From NCBI RefSeq assembly GCF_001509795.1, contig NZ_LLZN01000072.1, positions 1-53,420 on the forward strand: 53,420 nt of DNA, written 5' to 3'. The position numbers and the translations under genes were made by a program. Source of the DNA: Streptomyces sp. NRRL WC-3605 (GTDB lineage: Bacteria > Actinomycetota > Actinomycetes > Streptomycetales > Streptomycetaceae). Shown in pieces: positions 43,416-51,206 of this stretch (positions are counted from its first letter, which is position 1; the number at the start of each line of letters is the position of its first letter). The notes under the pieces are model-generated. The model was not told the origin of the DNA and did no database searches. It was given only the letters and a program-made list of their open reading frames with translations.

Positions 43416-43462
43416 GACGCGCACGATGCCATGATCCACCGCCGGGGCGCAGGCCGTTTTGC

Positions 43463-44116
43463 TCAGGCGGGCGTCCGGAAGGCGTGCAGCGTCCCGGTGA
43501 CCTCCTCGTCGGAGACGGCACCGAAGTCCTCGTACCACTCACCGACCGCGTGCAGCCCGGGCGGCTGGACGAGACAGAGGAGGTCGTCGCACTCGGCCCG
43601 CAGCGCGCGGACCGTGCGCGGACTGCCGACGGGAACCGCCAGCACCAGGCGCGCGGGAGCGTGCCGGTGCACGAACCGCAGGGCGGCCGTGGCCGTCAGC
43701 CCGGTGGTCAGCCCGTCGTCCACGAGGACGACCGTGCGGCCCTCCACGGACGGCAGCGGGCGACGGCCGCGGTAGCGGTACTCGCGCCGGTGCAGCGCGT
43801 TGCGCTCGGTCACGACGATGTCGCCCAGCCGGTCCTCGGACAGATGCATCATCGCCAGGCTGTTGCGGTCGTACAACGGCGGATCGTCGGCGACGAGCGC
43901 GCCGATCGTGGTCTCCGGCCGGACCGGCGTGCTGATCTCGCCGGCGACCAGGACGTCCAGGGGCGCCTGCAGCGCGCGGGCCACCTCGGCGGCCACGGGC
44001 ACACCGCCGGGCGGCAGGGCCAGGACGAGGAGGTCGAAGGGGTCACCGGAACCGGTCCGCCCGGCCAGGCGCAGGGCCAGTTCCCGTCCGGCGTGGGTGC
44101 GGTCGCGGAAGGACAT
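43463..44116 (-). CDS. Phosphoribosyltransferase-domain protein
   Basis: This is a 217-residue type-I PRTase fold protein. It opens SFRDRTHAGRELALRL, has LALPPGGVPVAAEVARAL, and the PRPP-binding signature VVLVDDGLTTGLTA. The group is widespread in actinobacteria, where substrates are unassigned. GAGGAGG before ATG 44116 is a strong ribosome-binding site. The gene lies 47 bases from the GNAT gene on the same strand and is divergent from the SseB-like gene. Confidence 0.88.
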   Translation of the reverse strand: MSFRDRTHAGRELALRLAGRTGSGDPFDLLVLALPPGGVPVAAEVARALQAPLDVLVAGEISTPVRPETTIGALVADDPPLYDRNSLAMMHLSEDRLGDIVVTERNALHRREYRYRGRRPLPSVEGRTVVLVDDGLTTGLTATAALRFVHRHAPARLVLAVPVGSPRTVRALRAECDDLLCLVQPPGLHAVGEWYEDFGAVSDEEVTGTLHAFRTPA

Positions 44117-44220
44117 GGCACTCCTCCTCGGCGTCGGCGCGGGCGCCGGGTGCCCGGCCCGCCCCCGCCGAAACGCCGGACGGGCCCGGCCGCCCGGCGC
44201 CCGCCCACATACGGTGCCGG

Positions 44221-44271
44221 ACCGGGGGTACCCGGTGCGTCCGGCCGCGTACGTCACGGGCCGCCCGTGAC
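44221..44271. promoter_or_regulatory. Two dyads between PRTase and SseB-like genes
   Basis: ACCGGG GGTA CCCGGT (44221-44236) and GTCACGGG CCG CCCGTGAC (44253-44271) are exact inverted repeats in the divergent gap 44117-44307. They are candidate operator sites; no regulator in the window is linked to them. Confidence 0.35.
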
Positions 44272-44307
44272 CGGTCCGCGGCGACTCCCAGGGCGAGGGG
44301 ACGCACC

Positions 44308-44709
44308 ATGACCGACCCCGACTTCGACAACACGGCATCGGCCACGCAGGACGCCCTGCGCACGGTCGTGGAGAAGGGCGCCGACCAGACGGCGCTGAGC
44401 ACATTGGCGGACAGCGAGGTACTGGTGCCGGCCGCGGCGGACGGCGAGGGCCCTGGCCCGGCGGCCCTGACGCTCCCGGTGTTCGAACAGCAGGACGGCA
44501 CCTCGCTGGTGCCGGTCTTCACGTCGTCGGCCCGGCTGGAGGAGGCCATGCCGCAGACGACCCGGCACCACACGGTCCGGCTCGGCGCGCTGGCCCACGG
44601 CTGGCCCTCCGACGAGCTCTCCCTGGTGATCGACGCCGGGTCGCCCGAGCAGCTGGCGCTGACCGCGCAGGGCGTACGGGCACTGCTCGACCGCGACCAG
44701 GACGTCTGA
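44308..44709 (+). CDS. SseB-domain protein
   Basis: This is a 133-residue protein with the SseB N-terminal fold (PF07179): STLADSEVLVPAAADG, LTLPVFEQQDGTSLVPVFTS and LSLVIDAGSPEQLALTAQGV. The function of this family is not known; members occur in type III secretion regions of other bacteria by name only. It is not secreted. The start is ATG 44308, with GGCGAGGGG about 8 bases upstream. Confidence 0.85.
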   Translation: MTDPDFDNTASATQDALRTVVEKGADQTALSTLADSEVLVPAAADGEGPGPAALTLPVFEQQDGTSLVPVFTSSARLEEAMPQTTRHHTVRLGALAHGWPSDELSLVIDAGSPEQLALTAQGVRALLDRDQDV

Positions 44710-44840
44710 CCCCGGTCGCGTGCCGCGTGCCGCGGGCCGCGCCTGCGTTCGGGGGATGCCGGGCTTGATCGCTTTTGGGGTCCGGCCGGGCGGGAACCCG
44801 GACCCGGATCGTGCCCGTTCGACCGGTCCAGGAGGCCGTC

Positions 44841-45731
44841 GTGACCGACCCGCAGCACCGGCAGCAAGACCCGGCCACCCAGCACCCGCAGCCCGACTTC
44901 CCCGCGCAGGACCAGCGGCATCCGGGCTGGACCGGCCCCATGGACCCGCCGCCGGACCACGGCGAGGACACCTACCGCGGTTCCGGTCGGCTGGAGGGCC
45001 GTGCGACCGTCGTCACCGGCGGCGACTCCGGCATCGGGCGGGCCGTCGCGCTGGCCTTCGCCCGCGAGGGCGCCGACGTGCTGTTCACCTACCTGAAGGA
45101 GGAGGCCGAGGAGGCCCGCGAGACGGCGCGGCTGGTCGAGGAGGCCGGTCGCAAGGCGGTCGCCGTGCCCTGCGACATCCGGGACGAGGACAACTGCCGG
45201 GCGCTGATCGAGCGGGCCGTCGGGGAGTTCGGGCGGATCGACGTGCTGGTGAACAACGCCGCCTACCAGATGTCCCAGCCGGACGGCATCGAGGCGATCA
45301 GCACCGAGCAGTTCGACCGCGTGATGCGCACCAACCTCTACGGGATGTTCTGGCTGACGAAGTTCGCCGTGCCGCACATCCCGAAGGGCGGCAGTGTCAT
45401 CAACACGACGTCGATCCAGGCGTACAAGCCGAGCCCGCATCTGCTCGACTACGCCATGACGAAGGGCGCGATCGTCACCTTCACCCAGGGGCTGGCCCAG
45501 ATGCTGGTGGAGCGCGGCATCCGCGTGAACGCCGTCGCCCCGGGCCCGGTGTGGACGCCGCTGATCCCGGCGACGCTGCCCGACACCACCGAGTTCGGCA
45601 AGCAGAGCCCCATGGGCCGTCCGGCCCAGCCGGCCGAGCTGGCCCCCGCCTACGTGTACCTCGCCTCCCAGGAGGCCGGCTTCATCACGGCGGAGGTCCT
45701 CAACGCGACGGGCGGCACCCCGCTGCCGTAG
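44841..45731 (+). CDS. SDR-family oxidoreductase with N-terminal extension (YghA/GSP39-like)
   Basis: This is a 296-residue SDR. An N-terminal extension of about 45 residues, rich in Gln, His and Pro (QHRQQDPATQHPQPDFPAQD), precedes the cofactor motif TGGDSGIGRAVALAFA, NNAAYQMSQ, catalytic Ser in NTTSIQAY and YAMTKGA. The extension and sequence style are those of the YghA / general-stress-protein-39 subgroup, which is often stress induced. GGAGG lies 5 bases before GTG 44841. The stop codon lies inside the direct repeat at 45725-45773. Confidence 0.92.
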   Translation: MTDPQHRQQDPATQHPQPDFPAQDQRHPGWTGPMDPPPDHGEDTYRGSGRLEGRATVVTGGDSGIGRAVALAFAREGADVLFTYLKEEAEEARETARLVEEAGRKAVAVPCDIRDEDNCRALIERAVGEFGRIDVLVNNAAYQMSQPDGIEAISTEQFDRVMRTNLYGMFWLTKFAVPHIPKGGSVINTTSIQAYKPSPHLLDYAMTKGAIVTFTQGLAQMLVERGIRVNAVAPGPVWTPLIPATLPDTTEFGKQSPMGRPAQPAELAPAYVYLASQEAGFITAEVLNATGGTPLP

Positions 45732-45773
45732 CCGGTCTCCCGTACACGTGCCGTAGCCGGTCCCGCGTACACG
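45725..45773. repeat. Two 24-base direct repeats
   Basis: GCCGTAGCCGGTCTCCCGTA+CACG (45725-45748) and GCCGTAGCCGGTCCCGCGTA+CACG (45750-45773) differ at two positions. The first copy contains the SDR stop codon. The second feeds into the left arm of the following hairpin. Confidence 0.8.
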
Positions 45774-45815
45774 GGATTCTCACCCGCCGCCGGGTGTGGG
45801 TCCCGTGTACGCGGG
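45762..45815. terminator. 15-bp hairpin with a nested stem after the SDR gene
   Basis: CCCGCGTACACGGGA (45762-45776) and TCCCGTGTACGCGGG (45801-45815) are exact complements. The 24-base loop itself contains CACCCG/CGGGTG. It lies 30 bases after the SDR stop and can act as its terminator. Confidence 0.75.
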
Positions 45816-45827
45816 TAAGGCGGCGGC

Positions 45828-45929
45828 ATGACTGGCAGCAGACCCGCCACAGGACGCTGGGCCGTCCGACTGACCGTCCGGTACGCCGGGCTGCGCGGCG
45901 GCCGTCGAGAGCGCATGGTGGTGTCATGA
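45828..45929 (+). CDS. Possible 33-residue basic micro-ORF
   Basis: ATG 45828 opens a frame of 33 codons ending with TGA 45927-45929, which overlaps the start of the following small gene (ATGA). The product would be strongly basic (RWAVRLTVRYAGLRGGRRER). AAGG lies 8 bases upstream. Coding is suggested only by the stop-start overlap, so it may be a translated leader or chance. Confidence 0.25.
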   Translation: MTGSRPATGRWAVRLTVRYAGLRGGRRERMVVS

Positions 45930-46189
45930 GCACGCGTCCCCTCGTGGTGGTGCAGCCGCCGGAACCGGACGGCGGGCGTCCGGTGGCGATCCGTGGCGAG
46001 GCCGCGGGCACCGCGTACAGCCTGTTCGACGTGATGGACCTGGTCCACCGCGCGGGCCTGCCCGCCGAGGACCGGGCCGTCGACGATCCCGAGCTGATCG
46101 AGTGGCGCGGCGGCGGGCCCTACGACTGGACCGCGCGCGGCTCGGACACCCCGTCGGACGACACCGCGGACACGTCGCCCGACCCGTGA
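45926..46189 (+). CDS. Hypothetical 87-residue acidic protein
   Basis: I do not recognise a family. It reads PLVVVQPPEPDGGRPVAIRG, EAAGTAYSLFDVMDLVHRAG, PELIEWRGGGPYDW and an acidic Asp/Thr/Ser tail (DTPSDDTADTSPD). It has no signal or membrane segment. The GC3 pattern and defined start (ATG 45926, within ATGA of the micro-ORF) support a real gene. It is followed by a 41-base duplication that contains the ribosome-binding site of the next gene. Confidence 0.6.
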   Translation: MSTRPLVVVQPPEPDGGRPVAIRGEAAGTAYSLFDVMDLVHRAGLPAEDRAVDDPELIEWRGGGPYDWTARGSDTPSDDTADTSPDP

Positions 46190-46192
46190 CGC

Positions 46193-46274
46193 CGCGGCCC
46201 GCGCCCCCCGGCCGAAGGAGCCGTCATGCCGGACGCGGCCCGCGCCCCCTCGCCGAAGGAGCCGTCATGCCGGA
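46193..46274. repeat. 41-bp tandem duplication carrying RBS and ATG
   Basis: Copies at 46193-46233 and 46234-46274 match at 39 of 41 positions. Each has GAAGGAG followed by CCGTC and ATGCCGGA, so the translation start signal of the PNPOx-like gene is duplicated. The first ATG (46226) is out of frame with the second (46267) and would give an unrelated short product. Confidence 0.9.
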
Positions 46275-46716
46275 CATGGAGCAGGACGAGGCGCGGGAGC
46301 GGTTCGCCGCGGCGCGGGTCGCGCGGCTGGCGACGATCGCCCCGTCGGGGCGCCCGCACCTGGTGCCGGTCGTCTTCGCGCTGCGCGGTGACGACGTGGT
46401 GACCGCCGTCGACGACAAGCCGAAGCGCACGCCCCGCCCGGCGCGGCTGCACGACATCGCCGTCCATCCGGCCGTCTGCCTCCTCGCGGACCGCTACGAC
46501 GACGACTGGGAGCGGCTGTGGTGGGTGCGGGCCGACGGCGGCGCCCGCGTCCTCGAACCCGGGGCGCCCGACGAGCAGACCCGCGCGGGACGCGAGGAGG
46601 CGGTGGAACTGCTGCGGGGCAAGTACCCGCAGTACGCGGACCGGCCGCCGCAGGGACCGGTCATCGTCGTCTCCGTCCTGCACTGGACCGGATGGACGTA
46701 CGGCTCGGAGAGCTGA
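46267..46716 (+). CDS. PNPOx-like F420-dependent oxidoreductase (TIGR03668 type)
   Basis: This is a 149-residue split-barrel protein. ARVARLATIAPSGRPHLVPV, VFALRGDDVVTAVDDKPKR, HPAVCLLADRYDDDWERLWW and VIVVSVLHWTGWTYG are the family blocks. Members bind F420 or FMN; the substrate is unknown. ATG 46267 has GAAGGAG 5 bases upstream in the second copy of the 41-bp repeat. It stands between a small acidic gene and the glucarate dehydratase gene on the same strand. Confidence 0.88.
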   Translation: MPDMEQDEARERFAAARVARLATIAPSGRPHLVPVVFALRGDDVVTAVDDKPKRTPRPARLHDIAVHPAVCLLADRYDDDWERLWWVRADGGARVLEPGAPDEQTRAGREEAVELLRGKYPQYADRPPQGPVIVVSVLHWTGWTYGSES

Positions 46717-46776
46717 CGCCCAGGGGCGCCCATTGACCTCACGCTGTCCACGGACGTAACCTACGTCTTCATATGT

Positions 46777-46794
46777 AGACAGCTTCAGACAGCT
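46777..46794. promoter_or_regulatory. Direct repeat upstream of gudD
   Basis: AGACAGCT occurs at 46777-46784 and 46787-46794, ten bases (one helical turn) apart, in an AT-richer stretch (TTCATATGTAGACAGCTTCA). It lies 22 bases upstream of ATG 46816. It is a candidate operator for a sugar-acid regulator, which is not encoded in the window. Confidence 0.45.
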
Positions 46795-46815
46795 CCCGCA
46801 GATCGGCGTCCCGTC

Positions 46816-48144
46816 ATGACCCAGCCCGTCGTCACCTGCCTGTCCGTGTATCCGGTCGCCGGACACGACGCGATGCTCCTCAACCTGTCCGGCGCGCACG
46901 CCCCGTACTTCACCCGCAACATCGTCGTCCTGGAGGACTCCGAGGGCCGCACCGGACTCGGGGAGGTGCCCGGCGGCGAGGCGATCACCCGGACCCTGCG
47001 CGACGCCGCGCCCCTGGTCGTCGGCGCCCGCGTGGGGGACTACAAGAGGGTCCTGCGCGCGATCGGAGCGGCGTTCGCCGACCGGGACGCCGGCGGGCGC
47101 GGTGCGCAGACCTTCGACCTGCGCACCACCGTGCACGCGGTCACGGCCGTCGAGTCCGCCCTGCTGGACCTGCTCGGGCAGCATCTGGAGGTCCCGGTCG
47201 CCGCCCTGCTCGGCGACGGCAAGCAGCGCGACACGGTCCGCGTGCTCGGCTACCTGTTCTTCGTGGGCGACGCGGACCGCACCGGCCTGGACTACGTGCG
47301 CGACCCGAGCTCACCGGTCGACTGGTACCGGGTCCGGTACGAGGAGGCGCTGACCCCCGAGGCGATCGTCCGGCAGGCCGAGGCGGCCCACGCCCTGTAC
47401 GGCTTCCAGGACTTCAAGCTCAAGGGCGGCGTGCTGCCCGGCCCGCGGGAGGTGGAGGCCGTCCGCGCGCTCAAGGGCCGCTTCCCGGACGCGCGGATCA
47501 CCCTGGACCCCAACGGCGCCTGGTCGCTGCGCGAGGCCGTCGAGCTGTGCCGTCCGCTCGTCGGCACCCTGGCCTACGCCGAGGACCCGTGCGGGGCGGA
47601 GGACGGCTACTCGGGCCGGGAGGTCCTCGCGGAGTTCCGCCGGGCCACCGGACTGCCCACGGCCACCAACATGGTCGCCACCGACTGGCGGCAGCTGACC
47701 CACGCGCTCGCCCTGCAGGCGGTGTCGATCCCGCTGGCCGACCCGCACTTCTGGACGATGCAGGGGTCGGTGCGCGTCGCCCAGCTGTGCCACGCCGCGG
47801 GGCTGACCTGGGGGTGCCATTCCAACAACCACTTCGACATCTCGCTGGCGATGATGGCGCACTGCGGTGCCGCGGCACCGGGGGAGTACAACGCCCTGGA
47901 CACCCACTGGATCTGGCAGGAGGGCCGCGAACGGCTCACCGTCGAACCGCCCAGGATCACCGGCGGCGAGGTCGCCGTGCCGGACACCCCCGGACTGGGC
48001 GTCCGGCTGGACCGCGACCGGCTGCTCGCCGCCCACGAACTCCACCGTGAGAAGGCCCTGTCGGGCCGCGACGACGCCGCCGGTATGCGGCACCTCGTCG
48101 AAGGCTGGACCTTCGATCCCAAGCGGCCCTGCCTGGTGCGCTGA
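46816..48144 (+). CDS. gudD: Glucarate dehydratase
   Basis: This 442-residue enolase-superfamily enzyme dehydrates D-glucarate to 5-keto-4-deoxy-D-glucarate. The capping domain reads [31 protein letters not shown]. The barrel carries [10 protein letters not shown] (KxK catalytic lysines), LDPNGAWSL and YAEDPCG (metal ligands), TNMVATDW and [14 protein letters not shown] with the catalytic His. The length is normal for GudD. It is not accompanied by the other glucarate genes (aldolase, permease) in this window. Confidence 0.92.
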   Translation: MTQPVVTCLSVYPVAGHDAMLLNLSGAHAPYFTRNIVVLEDSEGRTGLGEVPGGEAITRTLRDAAPLVVGARVGDYKRVLRAIGAAFADRDAGGRGAQTFDLRTTVHAVTAVESALLDLLGQHLEVPVAALLGDGKQRDTVRVLGYLFFVGDADRTGLDYVRDPSSPVDWYRVRYEEALTPEAIVRQAEAAHALYGFQDFKLKGGVLPGPREVEAVRALKGRFPDARITLDPNGAWSLREAVELCRPLVGTLAYAEDPCGAEDGYSGREVLAEFRRATGLPTATNMVATDWRQLTHALALQAVSIPLADPHFWTMQGSVRVAQLCHAAGLTWGCHSNNHFDISLAMMAHCGAAAPGEYNALDTHWIWQEGRERLTVEPPRITGGEVAVPDTPGLGVRLDRDRLLAAHELHREKALSGRDDAAGMRHLVEGWTFDPKRPCLVR

Positions 48145-48159
48145 CCGGCTCCGCCTCCG

Positions 48160-48552
48160 TCAGCCCGCCTCGGCGCGCGGAAGCACCGTCACCCGTCGGA
48201 AGTTGCACGCGGCCCAGTGCGCCGGCCCGTCGGCCGGCGGGCCGCCCTGATGGGCCTTCAGAGCGACACTGACGAGGCTCATCAGCAGATCGACGTCCGC
48301 CTCGCAGCCCAGATGGAGCGTCACCCAGCGCGACCCCGGCACCAGCCGCACCGCCGTGGACTCCCACAGATTCCGCCCGAAGCGCTGGATCGCGGGAAGG
48401 GTGAGATGCAGATCCACGTCCCGGTCGGAGTGGAAGTGCACGATCTCGCTGTGGGCGGAGCGCAGGGCCCGCCCCGCGCCACAGCCGGCCGGACCCGCGC
48501 TGAGGTCGGGCCAGACTTCCAGGCGTTCCATGGCGCGTTGGGCCAGTGTCAT
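48160..48552 (-). CDS. DUF5519-type (luciferase-domain) hypothetical protein
   Basis: This is a 130-residue soluble protein. It reads LEVWPDLSAGPAGCGAGRAL, EIVHFHSDRDVDLHLTLPAI, STAVRLVPGSRWVTLHLGCE and VDLLMSLVSVALKAHQ, blocks of a family I recall as DUF5519 / luciferase-domain-containing. The role is unknown; members do not contain the luciferase active site. It starts at ATG 48552 and converges with gudD (15 bases between). Confidence 0.75.
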   Translation of the reverse strand: MTLAQRAMERLEVWPDLSAGPAGCGAGRALRSAHSEIVHFHSDRDVDLHLTLPAIQRFGRNLWESTAVRLVPGSRWVTLHLGCEADVDLLMSLVSVALKAHQGGPPADGPAHWAACNFRRVTVLPRAEAG

Positions 48553-48624
48553 GGCCCCATAGTCGCGCGATCATGGCCCGGCAACCAGAGGTTGGACGAA
48601 CCGTAACCGGCGCGTGAGGTCGCA

Positions 48625-48658
48625 CACACCGCCCGCTACCGGGGCGGCGGGCGGTGTG
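48625..48658 (-). terminator. 12-bp hairpin after the AMIN-like gene
   Basis: CACACCGCCCGC (48625-48636) and GCGGGCGGTGTG (48647-48658) are exact complements around 10 bases. It lies 31 bases downstream of the stop of the minus-strand gene at 48690, in the 137-base gap before the DUF5519-like gene. Confidence 0.65.
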
Positions 48659-48689
48659 CGCAGCGCACGGGACACCGGAGGCGGAACGG

Positions 48690-49274
48690 CTACCGCGCGC
48701 CGGTCCAGTTGTGCGCGACGTCGACGACGATCCGGCCGTCCGCCACCCACACCCGGAACGGCAGCCGGGCCCGCACGCCGAGTCCGATCTGCGTGTCCCC
48801 CTCGAAGCTCCCGACGAACCGGGCGTCGCGGAACGTCCGGTACCCCGTGAGGTTCACCCCCGGCAGCCGCTGACCGGCCCGGGCCGGATACGTGGGCCGG
48901 CCGCTGTCGGCGTCGTAGGCGGGCGCGTTGACCCGCACCTCGATCACGGCCCCGCCGCCGACGGTGACGGGACGCCCCGAACCGTCCTGGTGGACGCGGC
49001 TCACGTACTGGACGGTGTAGCCGAGCCGCCCGGTGCCCGCACCGGGGACGTCGACGACCATGCGGTCGAAGCAGTCGTGCCGGCCGGTCCTGACGTTCGT
49101 CACCGACTTCATCGTGGCGGCCGAGCGGGTCTCGGCCTGGCTGCCCCAACCGGTGGGGCAGGCCGTTGCCTTGGTGGTGGTGGTCGTGGCGGCCCCGGCC
49201 GGGACGGCCGCCACGGCCGACGTGGCGGCCACGAGCGCGGCGGTCGCCGCCCACGCCATTCTTGTTCGTCCCAT
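48690..49274 (-). CDS. Secreted AMIN-like-domain protein
   Basis: This is a 194-residue exported protein. The signal peptide is MGRTRMAWAATAALVAATSA followed by a cleavage site near AGAA. The mature part has a Thr-rich start (TTTTTKATACPTGWGSQ), HDCFDRMVVDVPGAG, YTVQYVSRVHQDGSG, INVEV-like strands AVIEVRVNAPAYD, LTGYRTFRDARFVGSFEGDT and ARLPFRVWVADGRIVVDVAH. This pattern of alternating strands is the AMIN-like domain common in actinobacteria. Its ligand is unknown. Confidence 0.8.
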   Translation of the reverse strand: MGRTRMAWAATAALVAATSAVAAVPAGAATTTTTKATACPTGWGSQAETRSAATMKSVTNVRTGRHDCFDRMVVDVPGAGTGRLGYTVQYVSRVHQDGSGRPVTVGGGAVIEVRVNAPAYDADSGRPTYPARAGQRLPGVNLTGYRTFRDARFVGSFEGDTQIGLGVRARLPFRVWVADGRIVVDVAHNWTGAR

Positions 49275-49414
49275 TGTGTCCCCAGAGAGGTGAAGTGCCT
49301 GATATCAGAGGAGACAACCGACTTGGTGGAAAGGTTGCACGCAGACGGAACTTCGTGGTCCGCACGGGGGACAGAGCCCGCCCGCGCCCCCCGGCCGGCA
49401 CCGGGCACGCGCCG

Positions 49415-49427
49415 TACGCTGGGCCCC
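49415..49427 (+). promoter_or_regulatory. -10 box 7 bases before the kinase-like gene (leaderless)
   Basis: TACGCT (49415-49420) then seven bases and GTG 49428 gives the same geometry as at 9646 and 22212. No Shine-Dalgarno is present. Confidence 0.45.
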
Positions 49428-50303
49428 GTGCACAGCAGCTTCGACACTCCGGGCGCGGCGGCCGCTCACTTCACGGGCTTCGCCGCGACCGGTGAACGGC
49501 CCCTGACCGCGACGCTGACCGAAGTGACCCTGGACGGCGGGCGCGTGGTCGTGGTCAAGCGTGGCGACGGCGACCGGGCGGCCCGCGCCGAGGCCGCCGG
49601 ACTGCGCTGGCTGGCCGACTCCGGCACCGTACGCGTCCCGCGGGTCCACGGCCACGACGCGCGCTGGCTCGTCACCGACCGGGTCGTCACCGGCCGGCCC
49701 GGCGCCGAGGCCGCCGAGCGCTTCGGTCAGGACCTCGCCGCCCTGCACGCCTCGGGCGCCCCCGCGTTCGGCGCGCCCCCGCCCGGCGGACCCGAGGACG
49801 CGTACATCGGCCGCGCCGCCCTGCGCAACACCACCGGCCCCGACTGGCCCGCCTGGTACGCCGCGCACCGCGTCCTGCCGTACGTGCGCCGGGCCGTCGA
49901 CGCGGGCACGCTGCGCCCCGCCGAGGCGGCCGTGTTCGAGCAGGTCTGCGAGCGGCTGCCCGAGCTTGCCGGCCCCGCCGAGCCTGCCGCGCGGCTGCAC
50001 GGCGACCTGTGGAACGGCAACGTGCTGTGGGGAGCCGACGGGCACGTCCGGCTGATCGACCCGGCCGCGCACGGCGGGCACCGCGAGACCGACCTCGCGA
50101 TGCTCCGGCTCTTCGGCTGCCCCCACCTGGACCGCGTCCTGGACGGCTACCGGCAGCGGGCCCCGCTCGCCGACGGCTGGACCGGACGCGTCGGCCTGCA
50201 CCAGCTCTTCCCGCTCCTCGTCCACACCGTCCTGTTCGGCCGCGGCTACGCCGAACAGGCCCTCACGACCGCGAGGGCGGCTCTCCGCGTCCAGGGCGTG
50301 TGA
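49428..50303 (+). CDS. Fructosamine-kinase-family / aminoglycoside phosphotransferase-like protein
   Basis: This is a 291-residue kinase-fold protein (PF03881). It has VVVVKRGDGD (ATP-binding Lys), AEAAGLRWLADSGTVRVPRV, RFGQDLAALHASGAPAFGAP, PAARLHGDLWNGNVLW (catalytic loop HGDLWNGN) and RLIDPAAHGGHRETDLAMLR (metal-binding Asp). It probably repairs glycated lysines or ribulosamines on proteins by phosphorylation. GTG 49428 follows TACGCT without a ribosome-binding site. The TGA stop lies inside the repeat element at 50299-50376. Confidence 0.9.
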   Translation: MHSSFDTPGAAAAHFTGFAATGERPLTATLTEVTLDGGRVVVVKRGDGDRAARAEAAGLRWLADSGTVRVPRVHGHDARWLVTDRVVTGRPGAEAAERFGQDLAALHASGAPAFGAPPPGGPEDAYIGRAALRNTTGPDWPAWYAAHRVLPYVRRAVDAGTLRPAEAAVFEQVCERLPELAGPAEPAARLHGDLWNGNVLWGADGHVRLIDPAAHGGHRETDLAMLRLFGCPHLDRVLDGYRQRAPLADGWTGRVGLHQLFPLLVHTVLFGRGYAEQALTTARAALRVQGV

Positions 50304-50376
50304 CCGGAAAGGTTCACCGGCTCGCGGCGCCCGGCACGGCACCTCGCGCGGCGAACCTTCCCGGTCACAGCACTAG
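50299..50376. repeat. Copy C of the CTAG-ended palindromic element, supplying both stop codons
   Basis: The left arm GTGACCGGAAAGGTTC (50300-50315) and right arm GAACCTTCCCGGTCAC (50353-50368) are near-perfect complements, and the right end continues AGCACTAG. The kinase TGA (50301-50303) and, on the other strand, the XRE gene TAG (50375-50373) lie within it. It forms a large hairpin between the convergent genes. Confidence 0.88.
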
Positions 50377-51206
50377 AGAACAGTCGTCAGGCCGGCCGAC
50401 AGCTGAGCGAGGCGTTCGGCGTCGGGGGTGCCCGGCTCGGCCGTGTAGACCATGAGCCGCAGATCGCTGCCGGACACCGCGAGGATGTCGCAGTCCACGG
50501 TGAGCGGGCCGGCCTCGGGGTGGTCGACGACCTTGCGGCCGGTCTCGTGCCGGCCGACCGCGCCCGACTCCCACAGCCCGGCGAAGCGCGGACTGCGCTC
50601 ACGCAACCGCGCGACCAGCTCCCGCAGCCGGGGGTCCTCGGGATAGCGGCTCACGGTCGCCCGCAGGTCGGCGACGATCCCCGCCTGGAACTCCCGCCGC
50701 TCACGCTCCGTGTGCCGGACCCGGCCCCGCGGCCCGAGGAACGCCCGCCACACGCCGTTGCGTTCGAAGCCGCGCAGCTCGCGCGGGTCCCCCAAGAGGG
50801 CGGCGTACGGGGGATTGGCCTCCAGCAGCGTCCAGGAGGCGTCGTGGACACCGACCGGCGTGCCGCTCAGCCGGTCCAGCAGCCGCCGCACGCTCGGCGT
50901 GAGATGCCCGGGGACCGTCTCCGGGCCGGGCGGCGCCAGCTCCGCCAGCCGGAACAGATGTGCGCGCTCGTCCGCCGACAGCCGCAGGGCGCGGGCCAGC
51001 GCCTCGACGATCTGCGCGGACGGATTGCTCGCCCGGCCCTGTTCGAGCCGCGTGACGTAGTCGGCCGAGATCCCGGCCAGCAGGGCCAGTTCCTCACGGC
51101 GCAGCCCGGCCGCCCTGCGGTGCCCGCCCGTGGGCAGCCCCGCGGCATGCGGCGGGACCCGGTCCCGCCAGCGGCGCAGCGCCCGCCCGAGTTCCGTCGC
51201 CGTCAT
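50373..51206 (-). CDS. XRE-family helix-turn-helix regulator with MLTR ligand-binding domain
   Basis: This is a 277-residue regulator. The N-terminal helix-turn-helix (about 28-75) reads LRREELALLAGISADYVTRL and EQGRASNPSAQIVEALARAL. The C-terminal domain (about 100-270, MmyB-like, PF17765) reads SWTLLEANPPYAALLGDPRE, then NGVWRAFLGP and a fatty-acid-binding-like remainder. Such regulators often control an adjacent oxidoreductase; here the divergent gene is an SDR. The stop codon is provided by the repeat element. Confidence 0.9.
   Translation of the reverse strand: MTATELGRALRRWRDRVPPHAAGLPTGGHRRAAGLRREELALLAGISADYVTRLEQGRASNPSAQIVEALARALRLSADERAHLFRLAELAPPGPETVPGHLTPSVRRLLDRLSGTPVGVHDASWTLLEANPPYAALLGDPRELRGFERNGVWRAFLGPRGRVRHTERERREFQAGIVADLRATVSRYPEDPRLRELVARLRERSPRFAGLWESGAVGRHETGRKVVDHPEAGPLTVDCDILAVSGSDLRLMVYTAEPGTPDAERLAQLSAGLTTVL

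Noticed and set aside
46226..46266. ATG 46226 as the start of the PNPOx-like gene
   Set aside because: It is 41 bases upstream of the real ATG and out of frame. It is a by-product of the tandem duplication.
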